Below are positions 32,895 to 41,292 of a stretch of 41,916 bases of DNA, piece by piece. The notes beneath the pieces are model-generated. The model was not told where the DNA came from. It worked only from the letters and a program-made list of their open reading frames with translations, and did not search any database. The position numbers and the translations under genes were made by a program. Source of the stretch: an uncultured Collinsella sp. GTDB taxonomy: Bacteria; Actinomycetota; Coriobacteriia; Coriobacteriales; Coriobacteriaceae. The stretch is from positions 1-41,916 of the forward strand of contig CALJMO010000069.1 in the NCBI GenBank assembly GCA_937982065.1. The letters are read 5' to 3'. Position 1 is the stretch's first letter. Every line of letters begins with the position of its first letter.

Positions 32895-35366
32895 ATGACC
32901 GAACACCACGCCATCAGCCGTCGAGCATTCACGTTGGGCCTAGGACTCGCAGCATTGTCGCCATTTGTAAGCCTGCCCGAAACCGCGGGATTGGGCCTTC
33001 CCATGCGCGCGGCATTTGCAGAAGACGCACCCACACCGGCGGCCACCCTCGACAAGTTCGTCATTCGCCTTCGCCCCGCGGGCTACTTTCGTACCGCAAG
33101 CGTCAACCAAGACGGCAACTTCAAGGGCAACGTCTGTCATCTGTTTAACGACGGCACGTCCAGCAAGCTCATCCTTGAGCACGTAGAGACCGATACAGAT
33201 AATAGAAATTGGTATGCCATCCGCACCCTGCTCAATTTCGAAGAGCACAAGAAGACGGGCTACAGCATTTGGTCGGTCGATGGCGACTCGGACAAAGATG
33301 GAAAGGTCATCCATGTATGGAGTGGCGAGCATGACGGCAAGGCCAGTCGCTCTTTTGCGTTCGAGCGTCAACCAAACGGTACCTATATCATCCGAGACCG
33401 CACGGTCGAGAAAGAAACCGAGAAAAAAGACATTAAGTACCTGGCCATAGAAAAGGACGGCAAAGACCAGGACAACAATAAGATCTGCCATAAGAGTAAG
33501 AGCATTCCGTGGGAGCTCGAGCTTGTCGGTTACGACAAGGGCGAGATCAATACCACGGTTAGAAGTATCGACTGGATCACGTATAGCAGCTACGTCGACG
33601 GACCATGCTGGATGAAATACGTCGACGGCAACAAATACCTCGACGAGCTGAGCATCCCGGGCACGCATGATTCAAGCACCTGCAGCGTCGACAACGACAC
33701 CGAGCCCCAAACCTCGCTTGCAAAGTGCCAGCAGGATTACATCCCCACGCAGCTGCTCGAAGGCATTCGCTATTTTGATATCCGACTTGGAAAGAACAAC
33801 GAGAACGGCGACCCCGGCATCGACCATGGAATATGCTACCTGCTCAAAAAAGACGGGGGCTTTATACATCTCTCCGATGTCATCGGTTACTTCAAAACAT
33901 TTTTGAACGAAAACCCGTCAGAAGCGCTCATCATGCTGGTGTCACGAGGCAACGACGAAGCCACCGACGACAGTGTTACGACGGCTTTCGCCAATGTTAT
34001 GGACAATAACTCCGATCTGTTCTATACGTCGAGCCATGTCCCCACACTGAACGAGGTGCGCGGAAAGATCGTCTTGTTGCGTCGATTTAAACTCGCCGGC
34101 GACAGTGTAGACGGCCACACGTGGGGCCTCGACCTCACCGAATGGGACGACAAAATCAAGACGCATTCCGGAAAGTCCATGTGCCTCGTGAAATACGAGC
34201 AAGGCTTTGAGGCTGCGGGCAATACGGGCGACAAAGAGCCCTATAGCACAGCGGTATATGCCCAAGACCATTACAACTGCACGGGGTCCAGTAAAATCGA
34301 CTGGGTCGATATGGCCCTGAAGGCAGCGTCCGAGTTCGAGCGCAGCACCGTAGATATCACTGCCGCGGACGGGACAACGGTGCAGGCAACGGAGCGCCGC
34401 TGGTTTATCAACTACACGAGCTGCACGCAAAACAACCCTTTTACCGCAGCGCGAGTGGTCGACGAGCACCTGTACAAGAGCTCGTATATAAACAATAGCG
34501 GAGTTGAGAGCACAAAGGCGGACTGCCGCAAGCACATTGGCATCATTGCGTCCGACTTTGTTGATGCGGCACTGGCCCGAAGCATCTACCAGCGCAATTA
34601 CGATACGCAGCACAAGCAGACGGCTTCGTGCTACCTCCCAGCCCGCATGCACATGACATATGGTGACTCGCTGAGCGACGCCTCGCTCCAGGACGGCAAG
34701 ACCGTTGGCGAGGGTCATTTCCGCCTCGTCGACAGCAGCAACGTACTCAACGTGGCGGCTTCGGGAAGCGCTTTTGCCATCGAATACGTTGATGTCGATG
34801 CCTTGGGCAATGAGACCGTTATAGGGCTGCAGGGATCCGTGCCCATCGATATCGATCCGCGCGTGCTGACGCCTCATTTTGAGGGACTCGAAGGCCTTAA
34901 GGCCGGCGAGGACGTGCGCGCCAAGATTGCGGCATCACTCGAGGGCAAGCTCGAAACCGATGCCTGCACGGCCCAGCTCGAGTTTATGCACGATGCAAAC
35001 GGCGCTCCGGGCACGGCAGTGGCCGAGGGTGAGGCATTTGCCGCGGGGACGTATTGGGTGCGTGCGAAAGGCCTGTTGGGCGACGCGGCGCAAAACTACA
35101 CGCTTGCCACCGACGGAGCCGCAAGCTTTACCGTAGCGGCCTCGGGCAGTGCAGGCGGCGCCGGCACCGGCACTGGCGCCAACGCGGGCAGCGCGGACAA
35201 GAACGGTAAGGGCAACAAGGGCAAGGGCTCGGGCGGAAAACTCGCCGACACGGGCGACGGCTCCGGCATTGCCGCCGGGCTAGCTGCCGCCGCCGTAGCG
35301 ACGACGGTCGCCGGCGCAGCAATGCTTGCCAGTGACCGCGAAAACGCTGGGGACGACAGCGAATAG
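32895..35366 (+). CDS. Tat-exported PI-PLC-like phosphodiesterase with C-terminal anchor
   Basis: 823 residues. The twin-arginine signal is ISRRAFTLGLGLAALSP (Arg9-Arg10). Next comes a beta-rich domain (about 50-220) of ricin-type or lectin-like appearance, then a PI-PLC X-type catalytic domain from about 250. Catalytic pattern: His258 in PGTHDSST, Arg297 in YFDIRLG and His311 in GIDHGICY, matching the two His and the Arg of bacterial phosphatidylinositol-specific phospholipase C. Ig-like beta domains follow (about 600-740). A Gly/Lys/Asn stalk leads to LADTG, a hydrophobic helix and an acidic tail (SDRENAGDDSE). LADTG departs from LPxTG and the tail is not basic, so sortase attachment is uncertain. 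TATAGT at 32846-32851 may be the -10 box. The substrate could be phosphatidylinositol or GPI-like lipids. Confidence 0.85.
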   Translation: MTEHHAISRRAFTLGLGLAALSPFVSLPETAGLGLPMRAAFAEDAPTPAATLDKFVIRLRPAGYFRTASVNQDGNFKGNVCHLFNDGTSSKLILEHVETDTDNRNWYAIRTLLNFEEHKKTGYSIWSVDGDSDKDGKVIHVWSGEHDGKASRSFAFERQPNGTYIIRDRTVEKETEKKDIKYLAIEKDGKDQDNNKICHKSKSIPWELELVGYDKGEINTTVRSIDWITYSSYVDGPCWMKYVDGNKYLDELSIPGTHDSSTCSVDNDTEPQTSLAKCQQDYIPTQLLEGIRYFDIRLGKNNENGDPGIDHGICYLLKKDGGFIHLSDVIGYFKTFLNENPSEALIMLVSRGNDEATDDSVTTAFANVMDNNSDLFYTSSHVPTLNEVRGKIVLLRRFKLAGDSVDGHTWGLDLTEWDDKIKTHSGKSMCLVKYEQGFEAAGNTGDKEPYSTAVYAQDHYNCTGSSKIDWVDMALKAASEFERSTVDITAADGTTVQATERRWFINYTSCTQNNPFTAARVVDEHLYKSSYINNSGVESTKADCRKHIGIIASDFVDAALARSIYQRNYDTQHKQTASCYLPARMHMTYGDSLSDASLQDGKTVGEGHFRLVDSSNVLNVAASGSAFAIEYVDVDALGNETVIGLQGSVPIDIDPRVLTPHFEGLEGLKAGEDVRAKIAASLEGKLETDACTAQLEFMHDANGAPGTAVAEGEAFAAGTYWVRAKGLLGDAAQNYTLATDGAASFTVAASGSAGGAGTGTGANAGSADKNGKGNKGKGSGGKLADTGDGSGIAAGLAAAAVATTVAGAAMLASDRENAGDDSE

Positions 35367-35397
35367 ACAAGCCTGCCTTTTTAGACGCATCGACTCA

Positions 35398-35436
35398 ATC
35401 GGAGGCGCAGGACACCGTTCTGTGCCCCCGATTTTT
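35398..35436 (+). terminator. Intrinsic terminator of the PI-PLC-like gene
   Basis: ATCGG-A-GGCGCAG pairs with CTGTGCC-C-CCGAT (one mismatch, one G-T), followed by TTTTTAT. Confidence 0.9.
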
Positions 35437-35461
35437 ATCTTGGCCCGAACGCCGCCATGGG

Positions 35462-35731
35462 CTACATCACCATGTTCAGCGCGTTAACAAACTCCTGGGC
35501 CTTCGCACGACTGCTCAGACTAAAGACGCAAGCGGTTAACAGTCGATTGCGCAGAAAAACATCGCGGCCTTTGATCCTGCTGACCCCCGTAATGTCCTTA
35601 AGATAAACAATCTCGGTGTGCCTGCCACCAAAAGTGCCCTTCTTGAGCACCTCAATACGGTTGGGGTAGATCTTGACGTCTTTATACCTACCCGAACCTT
35701 TGTCCTGGAATAGCAGCGTGTTGTTGTCCAT
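35462..35731 (-). CDS. Small PH-like domain protein
   Basis: 89 residues, predicted to be a single beta-sandwich plus a C-terminal helix. The pattern is like a bacterial PH domain: NTLLFQDKGSGRYKDVKIYP, then NRIEVLKKGTFGG, IVYLKDITGV, the basic strand, ACVFSLSSRAKAQEF and the closing helix VNALNMVM. I chose the ATG at 35731 because GGGAGTG lies nine bases ahead; a longer reading starting at 35776 lacks one. It converges with the PI-PLC gene and lies head to head with the DUF1016 gene. Such small PH-like proteins bind ligands or act in membrane-linked stress responses, but no specific role can be given. Confidence 0.7.
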   Translation of the reverse strand: MDNNTLLFQDKGSGRYKDVKIYPNRIEVLKKGTFGGRHTEIVYLKDITGVSRIKGRDVFLRNRLLTACVFSLSSRAKAQEFVNALNMVM

Positions 35732-35899
35732 ACGCGTCACTCCCGTGGGGTTCGCTAAAACTGCCTCTATGGTCACATTTTAGTCACCGAAAGGCTCCCA
35801 TGCGAAGGTGCCAGACAGCACAGCAATTCGTGTCCGCGCGAGGCTTTAAACTAAATGCGATAAAGATGCATTCCACAAGAGGAAAGTGGGGCGACAGTG

Positions 35900-36949
35900 A
35901 TGGGCGAACTGGTAAACCGTGGAGAATCGGCAATCGTGCCAGAAGTTTTTTACAAGCAGGTCTCCTCGATTCTCAACGCCGCTCGCGACAAGGCCTATAC
36001 CGCCGTTAACTTTGCGATGGTTGAGGCATATTGGGAGATCGGCAAGAGTATTGTTGATGAACAGGGCGGAGAAGAGCGCGCCAGGTATGGAGAGGCGCTG
36101 CTTAAAGGACTCGCGACCAGGCTTACCACAGATTTCGGCAAAGGCTTTGACACTTCAAACCTCCGCTACATGCGGCAGTTTTATTTAGCATTCCCAATTC
36201 GTGACGCACTGCGTCACGAATTGAACTGGACACATTATCGCAGGCTATCTCGCATTCCCGACCCCGAAGCTCGCATTTGGTACATGAACGAATGCGCCGA
36301 CTCTCGCTGGAGCACGCGTCAGCTCGAGCGCCAAATCAACACCATGTTCCGCGAGCGTCTACTTGCCAGCAAGGACACAGAGACCGTCGCTCAGGAAATC
36401 CAAAAGAGCGCCCCGGCTCGTCGCCCCGAGGATATCATCCGCGACCCATATGTACTGGAGTTTTTAGGTTTCTCGGACGATGCTGCGTTTCGCGAGAGCG
36501 ATCCAGAGCAGGCGCTCATCACGCATCTTCAGAAGTTCCTGCTGGAGCTTGGCCGTGGTTTCGCTTTCGAGGCGCGCCAAAAGCGCATCACCTTTGATGG
36601 GCGCCATTTCTATATTGACCTTGTATTTTACAACTATCTGATGCGCTGCTTCGTGCTCATCGACCTTAAGACCGATGACCTTACGCATCAGGACCTGGGC
36701 CAGATGCAAATGTATGTGAACTACTACACGCGCGAACTCATGAACGAAGGCGACAATCCGCCCATAGGCATCGTGCTCTGCGCGGACAAAAGCGACTCGA
36801 TTGTCGAGTACACGCTGCCCGAAGACAACGACCAAGTGTTTGCTGCCAAATACCTGCCGTATCTTCCAAGCAAGGAAGAGCTGGCGCGCGAGCTGAGTGC
36901 CGAGTACCGCGCCATCAACGAAGCGACTAATGGCGAAACGCAAGGGTAG
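35900..36949 (+). CDS. DUF1016/YhcG-type PDDEXK nuclease family protein
   Basis: 349 residues. The N-terminal DUF1016 domain (about 15-160) has the typical NFAMVEAYWEIGKSIV, GKGFDTSNLRYMRQFY, then LNWTHYRRL. The C-terminal PDDEXK-type domain (about 180-345) shows the expected strand-helix: RHFYIDLVFYNYLMRCFVLI followed by DLKTDDLTHQDLGQMQMYVN, and IGIVLC. The usual ELK lysine triad appears as DLK. These stand-alone proteins are often found in defence or accessory islands and are considered putative nucleases. ATG at 35900 follows AGGAAAG. The gene is flanked by a PH-like protein and a 424-bp gap without genes, so it is probably an acquired accessory gene. A perfect palindrome lies within it (36195-36223). 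No partner is visible. Confidence 0.88.
   Translation: MGELVNRGESAIVPEVFYKQVSSILNAARDKAYTAVNFAMVEAYWEIGKSIVDEQGGEERARYGEALLKGLATRLTTDFGKGFDTSNLRYMRQFYLAFPIRDALRHELNWTHYRRLSRIPDPEARIWYMNECADSRWSTRQLERQINTMFRERLLASKDTETVAQEIQKSAPARRPEDIIRDPYVLEFLGFSDDAAFRESDPEQALITHLQKFLLELGRGFAFEARQKRITFDGRHFYIDLVFYNYLMRCFVLIDLKTDDLTHQDLGQMQMYVNYYTRELMNEGDNPPIGIVLCADKSDSIVEYTLPEDNDQVFAAKYLPYLPSKEELARELSAEYRAINEATNGETQG
36195..36223. repeat. 29-bp perfect palindrome inside the DUF1016 gene
   Basis: CAATTCGTGACGCA (36195-36208) and TGCGTCACGAATTG (36210-36223) are exact inverted copies around one C. They encode PIRDALRHELN, the variable linker just before NWTHYRRL in the DUF1016 domain. The reading frame is kept. 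Confidence 0.85.
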
Positions 36950-37373
36950 CAGCACATTGCGACCGAAACCACCGCAGCCGTCGCAGGCGCACTCGCGGTT
37001 GCGACGCACGCTACGAAACAATACCGGTCATGGACGCCGGCAACGACATTCCAACCGTGGCTGGCGAGCGTGACCTGACAGGCAAAGACGCGGCCTTCGT
37101 CTGATGTGGATCCATTGGTTGCCACAGAAAAGGGCCGGTTGCAGCCGGCCCTTTAGACGATAGCACCTGCGTTGTCCGCGCTTCCAAAGTTGACCGACTG
37201 AGGAGCGGGTTCCGCGGCACACCTTGATTTTATCCGGTGGGGCAGCTCTTTTGCAGCCGCTCCACTGTTTATTTACATCTGGCACCCTCAAACAATCAGA
37301 CGGCAGCCCGCACTCCTGAGAGCTGCCCCGCACCCCCGGCCATCACCTTACGGCAACAACCGGCACTACTCCC
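36950..37373. other. 424-bp gap without a supported gene
   Basis: A reading frame ending at 37104 (PVMDAGNDIPTVAGERDL region, 37015-37101) looks somewhat coding but has no start signal or length to support a gene; it may be a remnant. The only clear structure is a hairpin at 37129-37154. The rest shows no promoter or repeat that I could support. Confidence 0.4.
37126..37154 (-). terminator. Hairpin, probable terminator on the minus strand
   Basis: AAAGGGCCGG (37129-37138) and CCGGCCCTTT (37145-37154) pair perfectly around a 6-nt loop, with TTTTCTG on the minus strand. It lies 220 bp beyond the zinc-ribbon gene stop; on the plus strand it could end the DUF1016 transcript instead. Confidence 0.55.
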
Positions 37374-38711
37374 CTACTTCCCAGATAGCGCACCCAGTAG
37401 GCCGCGGCGTTTGGGCTTTTCTTCTCGGTAAGAACCCTCGGCGGCTGCCGCCACCCGACGCGGTTGCTCGCCGCCTCCACGGCGCACGATCTGGTACAGG
37501 AAGGGCGATTTAACGTATTTGACCTCGACGGGCGTGGCGTGCACGGTGCTCTCACCGGACAGATGCAGGCTCGGGCTGAGCGGCGCCACGATATGCGTCT
37601 CGCGCTTGTCGTTAAACACCACCGCGGCCGCGCGGCCCGTCTGGCCATTTACAGCAATGCGCACCTGCTCGCCATCGCGGCTGTCCGTCGCCGGACGATC
37701 GACAAAGTAGACCGGCACCATCACCAGGCCGTCCTTATGCTTGCGGGCCTTGCGCGCCCAGGTGCGGATGCTCTTTTTATTGAGCCCCAGCACCGCCTCG
37801 GCATCGTTGCCGGCAATGTCGAGCGCCAGCTTATCAATGACCACCTGGTCCTTGGTAGACGCATCGACGGAGACAACGCGGAAGTCGCCTTCCTGCATGG
37901 CGGGATCGAACGGCCCAACCTTGGCAAAGTCCCACGGTTCCAAAATTCCCATAAGGCGAACATCCAGGTAGTTTGCCCTGGGATATGCCCAGTCGAGCAC
38001 CTCGTAGTACACCAAGGTCTCCTTGCTCAGGCCCTTGCCCGGGAAGCTCGCCATCATGCGCAAATCCGCGAGCGCCATGGGGAAATAGAAGAGCATCATG
38101 TCGTTTTGGATCGCGTCTTCCACATCGTGCCCGGCAAAGGCTTCCGCATGCTGGCGCACCAGCTGCAGCGCGTTGGCACGTGCCTGCTGCGGCGAGATTT
38201 CGCAGGGAACACCCTGCCCAGGTACATACTCCGCACCAACGCCCAAGGTCAGACGCTTGCTGAAGGTACCGGGCTTGAGCAGGTCGGCAATGCCGATCTT
38301 GTTGCCGCAGGACGGGCACTCAAACACACGCTGCGTTGACTCGCCCTCAAAGGACGCTCCGCAGAAGGGGCAAGGAATGCTCACATGCGTGGCCTCTTGG
38401 AACTCCTGCGCCGTGCCGCGATCCTCCCACAGCAGATGTTCCAGGACCGACTGATTGCGCCAGTGCGAATTGAAGAAATACCAGTCCGGGTCCTCCGGGC
38501 GCTCGAGCTGCGACACATGCGTGAGCTTGAGCAGTCCATCCACCACCGTCAACGGCGTATGGCGAATACCCAAAGCGCTCTTGGGCTCTCCGGCGTCCGC
38601 CTGCCACGGAACCACCGTGCCGCAATAGGCGCACTCAAAGCTGCGCTTAGCCTGGTGCGAGTACATAGGGCCGCCGCAGTTTTGACATTTAATGGCAAAC
38701 ATCTCGTCCAT
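37374..38711 (-). CDS. Zinc-ribbon protein of unknown function (445 aa)
   Basis: A soluble-looking protein with two zinc-ribbon units. CQNCGGPMYSH and FECAYCG form the first (residues about 8-30), and CPFCGASFEGEST and FECPSCGNKIG the second (about 115-145). A long mixed domain follows without membrane helices: RANALQLVRQHAEAFAGHDV, then YFPMALADLRMMAS, YYEVLDWAYPRANYLDVR, VPVYFVDRPATDS and a Arg/Lys-rich C-terminus (KPKRRGLLGALSGK). The arrangement, ribbons first and then a domain with an I/V-rich core, recalls TFIIB-type zinc-ribbon proteins found in many Gram-positives. AAGGAGG is nine bases ahead of the ATG at 38711. The stop is followed by a GC-rich gap. No function can be given. Confidence 0.75.
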   Translation of the reverse strand: MDEMFAIKCQNCGGPMYSHQAKRSFECAYCGTVVPWQADAGEPKSALGIRHTPLTVVDGLLKLTHVSQLERPEDPDWYFFNSHWRNQSVLEHLLWEDRGTAQEFQEATHVSIPCPFCGASFEGESTQRVFECPSCGNKIGIADLLKPGTFSKRLTLGVGAEYVPGQGVPCEISPQQARANALQLVRQHAEAFAGHDVEDAIQNDMMLFYFPMALADLRMMASFPGKGLSKETLVYYEVLDWAYPRANYLDVRLMGILEPWDFAKVGPFDPAMQEGDFRVVSVDASTKDQVVIDKLALDIAGNDAEAVLGLNKKSIRTWARKARKHKDGLVMVPVYFVDRPATDSRDGEQVRIAVNGQTGRAAAVVFNDKRETHIVAPLSPSLHLSGESTVHATPVEVKYVKSPFLYQIVRRGGGEQPRRVAAAAEGSYREEKPKRRGLLGALSGK

Positions 38712-38929
38712 GGAAACGTCCTCCTTTGCACAGGGGCTGTCGACATTAAGTATGTCGAGCAAGCAGGCACATGCCCATACCCATGTGGCCCAAAATGGAC
38801 CACCCAGGCAGACGAGAAGGCTCGCTCGTTAGCACCGGCAGACTATTGCTGCATTTTCTGAGCATCGGCGCACGGCGCCCCCGTGCGAGCTACACTATCC
38901 CCTTAAACATGATTGTGAGGACGACCGCT

Positions 38930-40111
38930 ATGCTATTTGTAAATCGACTGGTACATACGCTTGTTCCCGGCAGCGAGAGCGAGCCGGTCGATGCATCTTG
39001 CCGCACTAACGCGGGCTTTGCCGCAAGCCTCATCTGCATTGGCCTCAACATCACCCTGTGCCTGGCAAAGGGCATCGCGGGCCTGCTCGCCGGCTCCGTC
39101 TCCCTCATCGCCGACGCTTTCAACAACCTCTCCGATGCCTCGAGCAACATTGTGAGCCTGCTCGGTTTCCGCCTTGCCAGCCGCCCGGCAGACGAAGGCC
39201 ACCCCTATGGTCACGGCCGCTACGAGTACCTAGCCGGCCTGTTCGTCGCCGTCCTGGTTTGCGCCGTCGGCATCAACCTGATTCTCGAGTCGGTCACCAA
39301 GATCATCAAGCCCTCGCCCACCGCTTACACGTTTATTTCCCTTGCGGCACTGGCTACGTCCATGCTCGTTAAGCTCTGGATGGCAGCGTTCAACCGCACG
39401 CTGGGCGATCGCATCGACTCGGAGACGCTCATCGCCACGGCGCAGGACTCCAAAAACGACGTCATCACCTCGGGCTCGGTCTTGGTGGCGGCGCTTATTT
39501 CGCAGACGACCGGCTTTGATCTCGATGGCTGGGCAGGCCTGGGAGTGGGCATCTTCATCTGCATCAGCGGTCTGGGCCTGGTGCGCGACGCCATCAGCCC
39601 GTTGCTGGGGCAAGCGCCCGACCCCAAGCTCGTCCAGGCAATCCGCGACAAGATCATGTCCTATCCGCAGGTCTTGGGCACACACGACCTCATGGTGCAC
39701 GACTACGGCCCCGGTCGTCAGTTTGCCAGCGCCCACGTGGAGATGCCCGGCGAGGGCGACGCGTTTGAGCACCACGAGATTCTGGACACCATCGAGCACG
39801 ACATCAAGCGCCAGATGGGCATTGGTATCACGCTGCACTGCGACCCCATCGCGACAACCGGCGATGACTTGCGCGGCTGGGTCAAGCGCGGCGTCATGCA
39901 GATCGATCCCGCGCTCTCCATCCACGATCTGCACGAGCACGACGGGTTCGTTTCGTTTGACCTGGTGCGTCCCGACGGCTTTGACATATCCGACGAGGAG
40001 CTGCTGGAGCTCGTCACGCGCATCGTGCACGAGCGCCGGCCCGACGTCTCGTGCGTCGTCACGTTTGATTCGGGCTTTAGCTCGCCCGACCGTCCGGCCG
40101 AGCAGCTGTAG
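38930..40111 (+). CDS. Cation diffusion facilitator, probable Mn2+ exporter
   Basis: 393-residue CDF-family metal/proton antiporter with six predicted helices (about residues 30-210) and a long C-terminal cytoplasmic part. Helix 2 reads SLIADAFNNLSDASSN, so the metal site gives Asn-x-x-x-Asp. Helix 5 reads TAQDSKNDVITSG, giving Asp-x-x-x-Asp. This N-D/D-D pattern is the one described for manganese-exporting CDFs, in contrast to the D-D/H-D of zinc exporters. The cytoplasmic domain (about 215-300, with GTHDLMVHDYGPGRQFAS) follows, plus an extra C-terminal extension of about 90 residues. I chose the ATG at 38930 with GTGAGG nine bases upstream. Metal assignment is inference from these four positions. 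Confidence 0.88.
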   Translation: MLFVNRLVHTLVPGSESEPVDASCRTNAGFAASLICIGLNITLCLAKGIAGLLAGSVSLIADAFNNLSDASSNIVSLLGFRLASRPADEGHPYGHGRYEYLAGLFVAVLVCAVGINLILESVTKIIKPSPTAYTFISLAALATSMLVKLWMAAFNRTLGDRIDSETLIATAQDSKNDVITSGSVLVAALISQTTGFDLDGWAGLGVGIFICISGLGLVRDAISPLLGQAPDPKLVQAIRDKIMSYPQVLGTHDLMVHDYGPGRQFASAHVEMPGEGDAFEHHEILDTIEHDIKRQMGIGITLHCDPIATTGDDLRGWVKRGVMQIDPALSIHDLHEHDGFVSFDLVRPDGFDISDEELLELVTRIVHERRPDVSCVVTFDSGFSSPDRPAEQL

Positions 40112-40123
40112 CCTGTTTAACAG

Positions 40124-41113
40124 CTAGTTTCCCTGCACGCCCGAGATGCCGTTTTGCAGGGCGTTCCAAGCATCCGTCGCCATACCGCCCAAGTTCTGCG
40201 CGGTATCGCCCAGGTTTTGTGCCGTGTCGCCCAGCTCTTGCGCCTTGTCTCCCAACTCCTGTGCCTTGTTGCTCAAGTCCTCCAGCGTATTGGAGCTCGA
40301 GCTGTCGGTACCGCTTTGTCCGTCGGACGAGTTGCCCAAGCCGTTCTTGTGCGTGAGCTGAATTTCAAGGTTGCCGCTGTCGTTATAGTAGGCAGAAGTA
40401 ACGACCCAGTTGGCATCGACGACGGGCGTTGAGCCATCATCAGTCAGGACCACGGCATTCGAAAGATCGGCGCCGCGCGACTTGAGGATCTTCTTGGCGT
40501 TGGACCAGTACTGCCCCGGGATATCGCTCAGATCGACGGTGCTAGACGAGGCGGACTCGGTTTGCTCGACAGTGGCATCGGCCGTTGAACTCCCTCGCTT
40601 GTTGAGCATGCCCGACACGATGGCAAACACAACCGACAGCGCAAAGAAGATCGCCAGTACGATGAGAATCTTCTTGATCACGCTCGACGAACGCGACGGC
40701 GTCTCTTCCTCGTCCTCACCATACTGCGGGATCGATTTGGGATACTCGCGATACGGCTGGCGCGACTCGTAGCGAGGCTGCGCCGTGCGAGGCATATACG
40801 TCGTCTGCTGAGGCTGCGGAATGGGATTTTGCGGCAGGTCATCATAGGGATTCGGCGTCGAGGCAGCATAAGAATCCTGCGGCGCGCAATCAAACGGATC
40901 CGGAGCTGCGTTGCCATAGGGGCCTTGCGAAGATGCAGCGTAAGAATCCTGCGCCGTGTCGCCATAGCCCATAACCCGGGTGGGCTCGGCAGAAGGCTGC
41001 GTCGCGGCGGGGTCGGTATAACCGGGGTTGGGAACAACGCGGGTCGCATCGGCGCTATCGCCAGCCTGCGCGGAACCGTAGCCGCCCATCACGGTTGTCT
41101 TGTCCTGATCCAT
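40124..41113 (-). CDS. Single-pass membrane protein with PASTA-like extracellular domain
   Basis: 329 residues. The cytoplasmic part (1-140) is Pro/Gln/Tyr/Asp-rich and contains Tyr-Gly and Tyr-Ala-Ala-Ser repeats. One helix (about 148-168, IKKILIVLAIFFALSVVFAIV) is followed by an extracellular segment with IPGQYWSNAKKILKSRGADL and VDANWVVTSAYY, which matches the PASTA-like pattern of a penicillin-binding/Ser-Thr-kinase-associated domain. The C-terminus has short heptad-like repeats (AQELGD/AQNLGD four times). AAAGGAA precedes the ATG at 41113. It converges with the CDF gene with 12 bp between stops. A cell-wall sensing or regulatory role is possible, but only the topology is clear. Confidence 0.75.
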   Translation of the reverse strand: MDQDKTTVMGGYGSAQAGDSADATRVVPNPGYTDPAATQPSAEPTRVMGYGDTAQDSYAASSQGPYGNAAPDPFDCAPQDSYAASTPNPYDDLPQNPIPQPQQTTYMPRTAQPRYESRQPYREYPKSIPQYGEDEEETPSRSSSVIKKILIVLAIFFALSVVFAIVSGMLNKRGSSTADATVEQTESASSSTVDLSDIPGQYWSNAKKILKSRGADLSNAVVLTDDGSTPVVDANWVVTSAYYNDSGNLEIQLTHKNGLGNSSDGQSGTDSSSSNTLEDLSNKAQELGDKAQELGDTAQNLGDTAQNLGGMATDAWNALQNGISGVQGN

Positions 41114-41230
41114 GCAACGATTCCTTTCCGTCGCGCGTGAGCCTCAAGTTATCCATGCATTCTACCCGCGCAAAAGCCTATGATGGGCAGAGCCCGTCGG
41201 TATCTACAAGACATGCGCGGGCCTAAGGAT

Positions 41231-41267
41231 AAAAAAGCCCCGCGGGGCCTTGTGGGCACGGCGGGGC
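41231..41267 (-). terminator. Intrinsic terminator of formate-THF ligase
   Basis: On the minus strand GCCCCGC at 41261-41267 can pair with GCGGGGC at 41237-41243, followed by a run of six T. An alternative compact GCCCCGCGGGGC hairpin ends at the same T-run. Confidence 0.8.
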
Positions 41268-41292
41268 GGGCTAGCAGCTATGGACAGCAGGC

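Noticed and set aside
35230..35320. LADTG as a true sortase signal
   Set aside because: LADTG departs from LPxTG and the tail after the helix is acidic, so I describe it only as an anchor of uncertain type.
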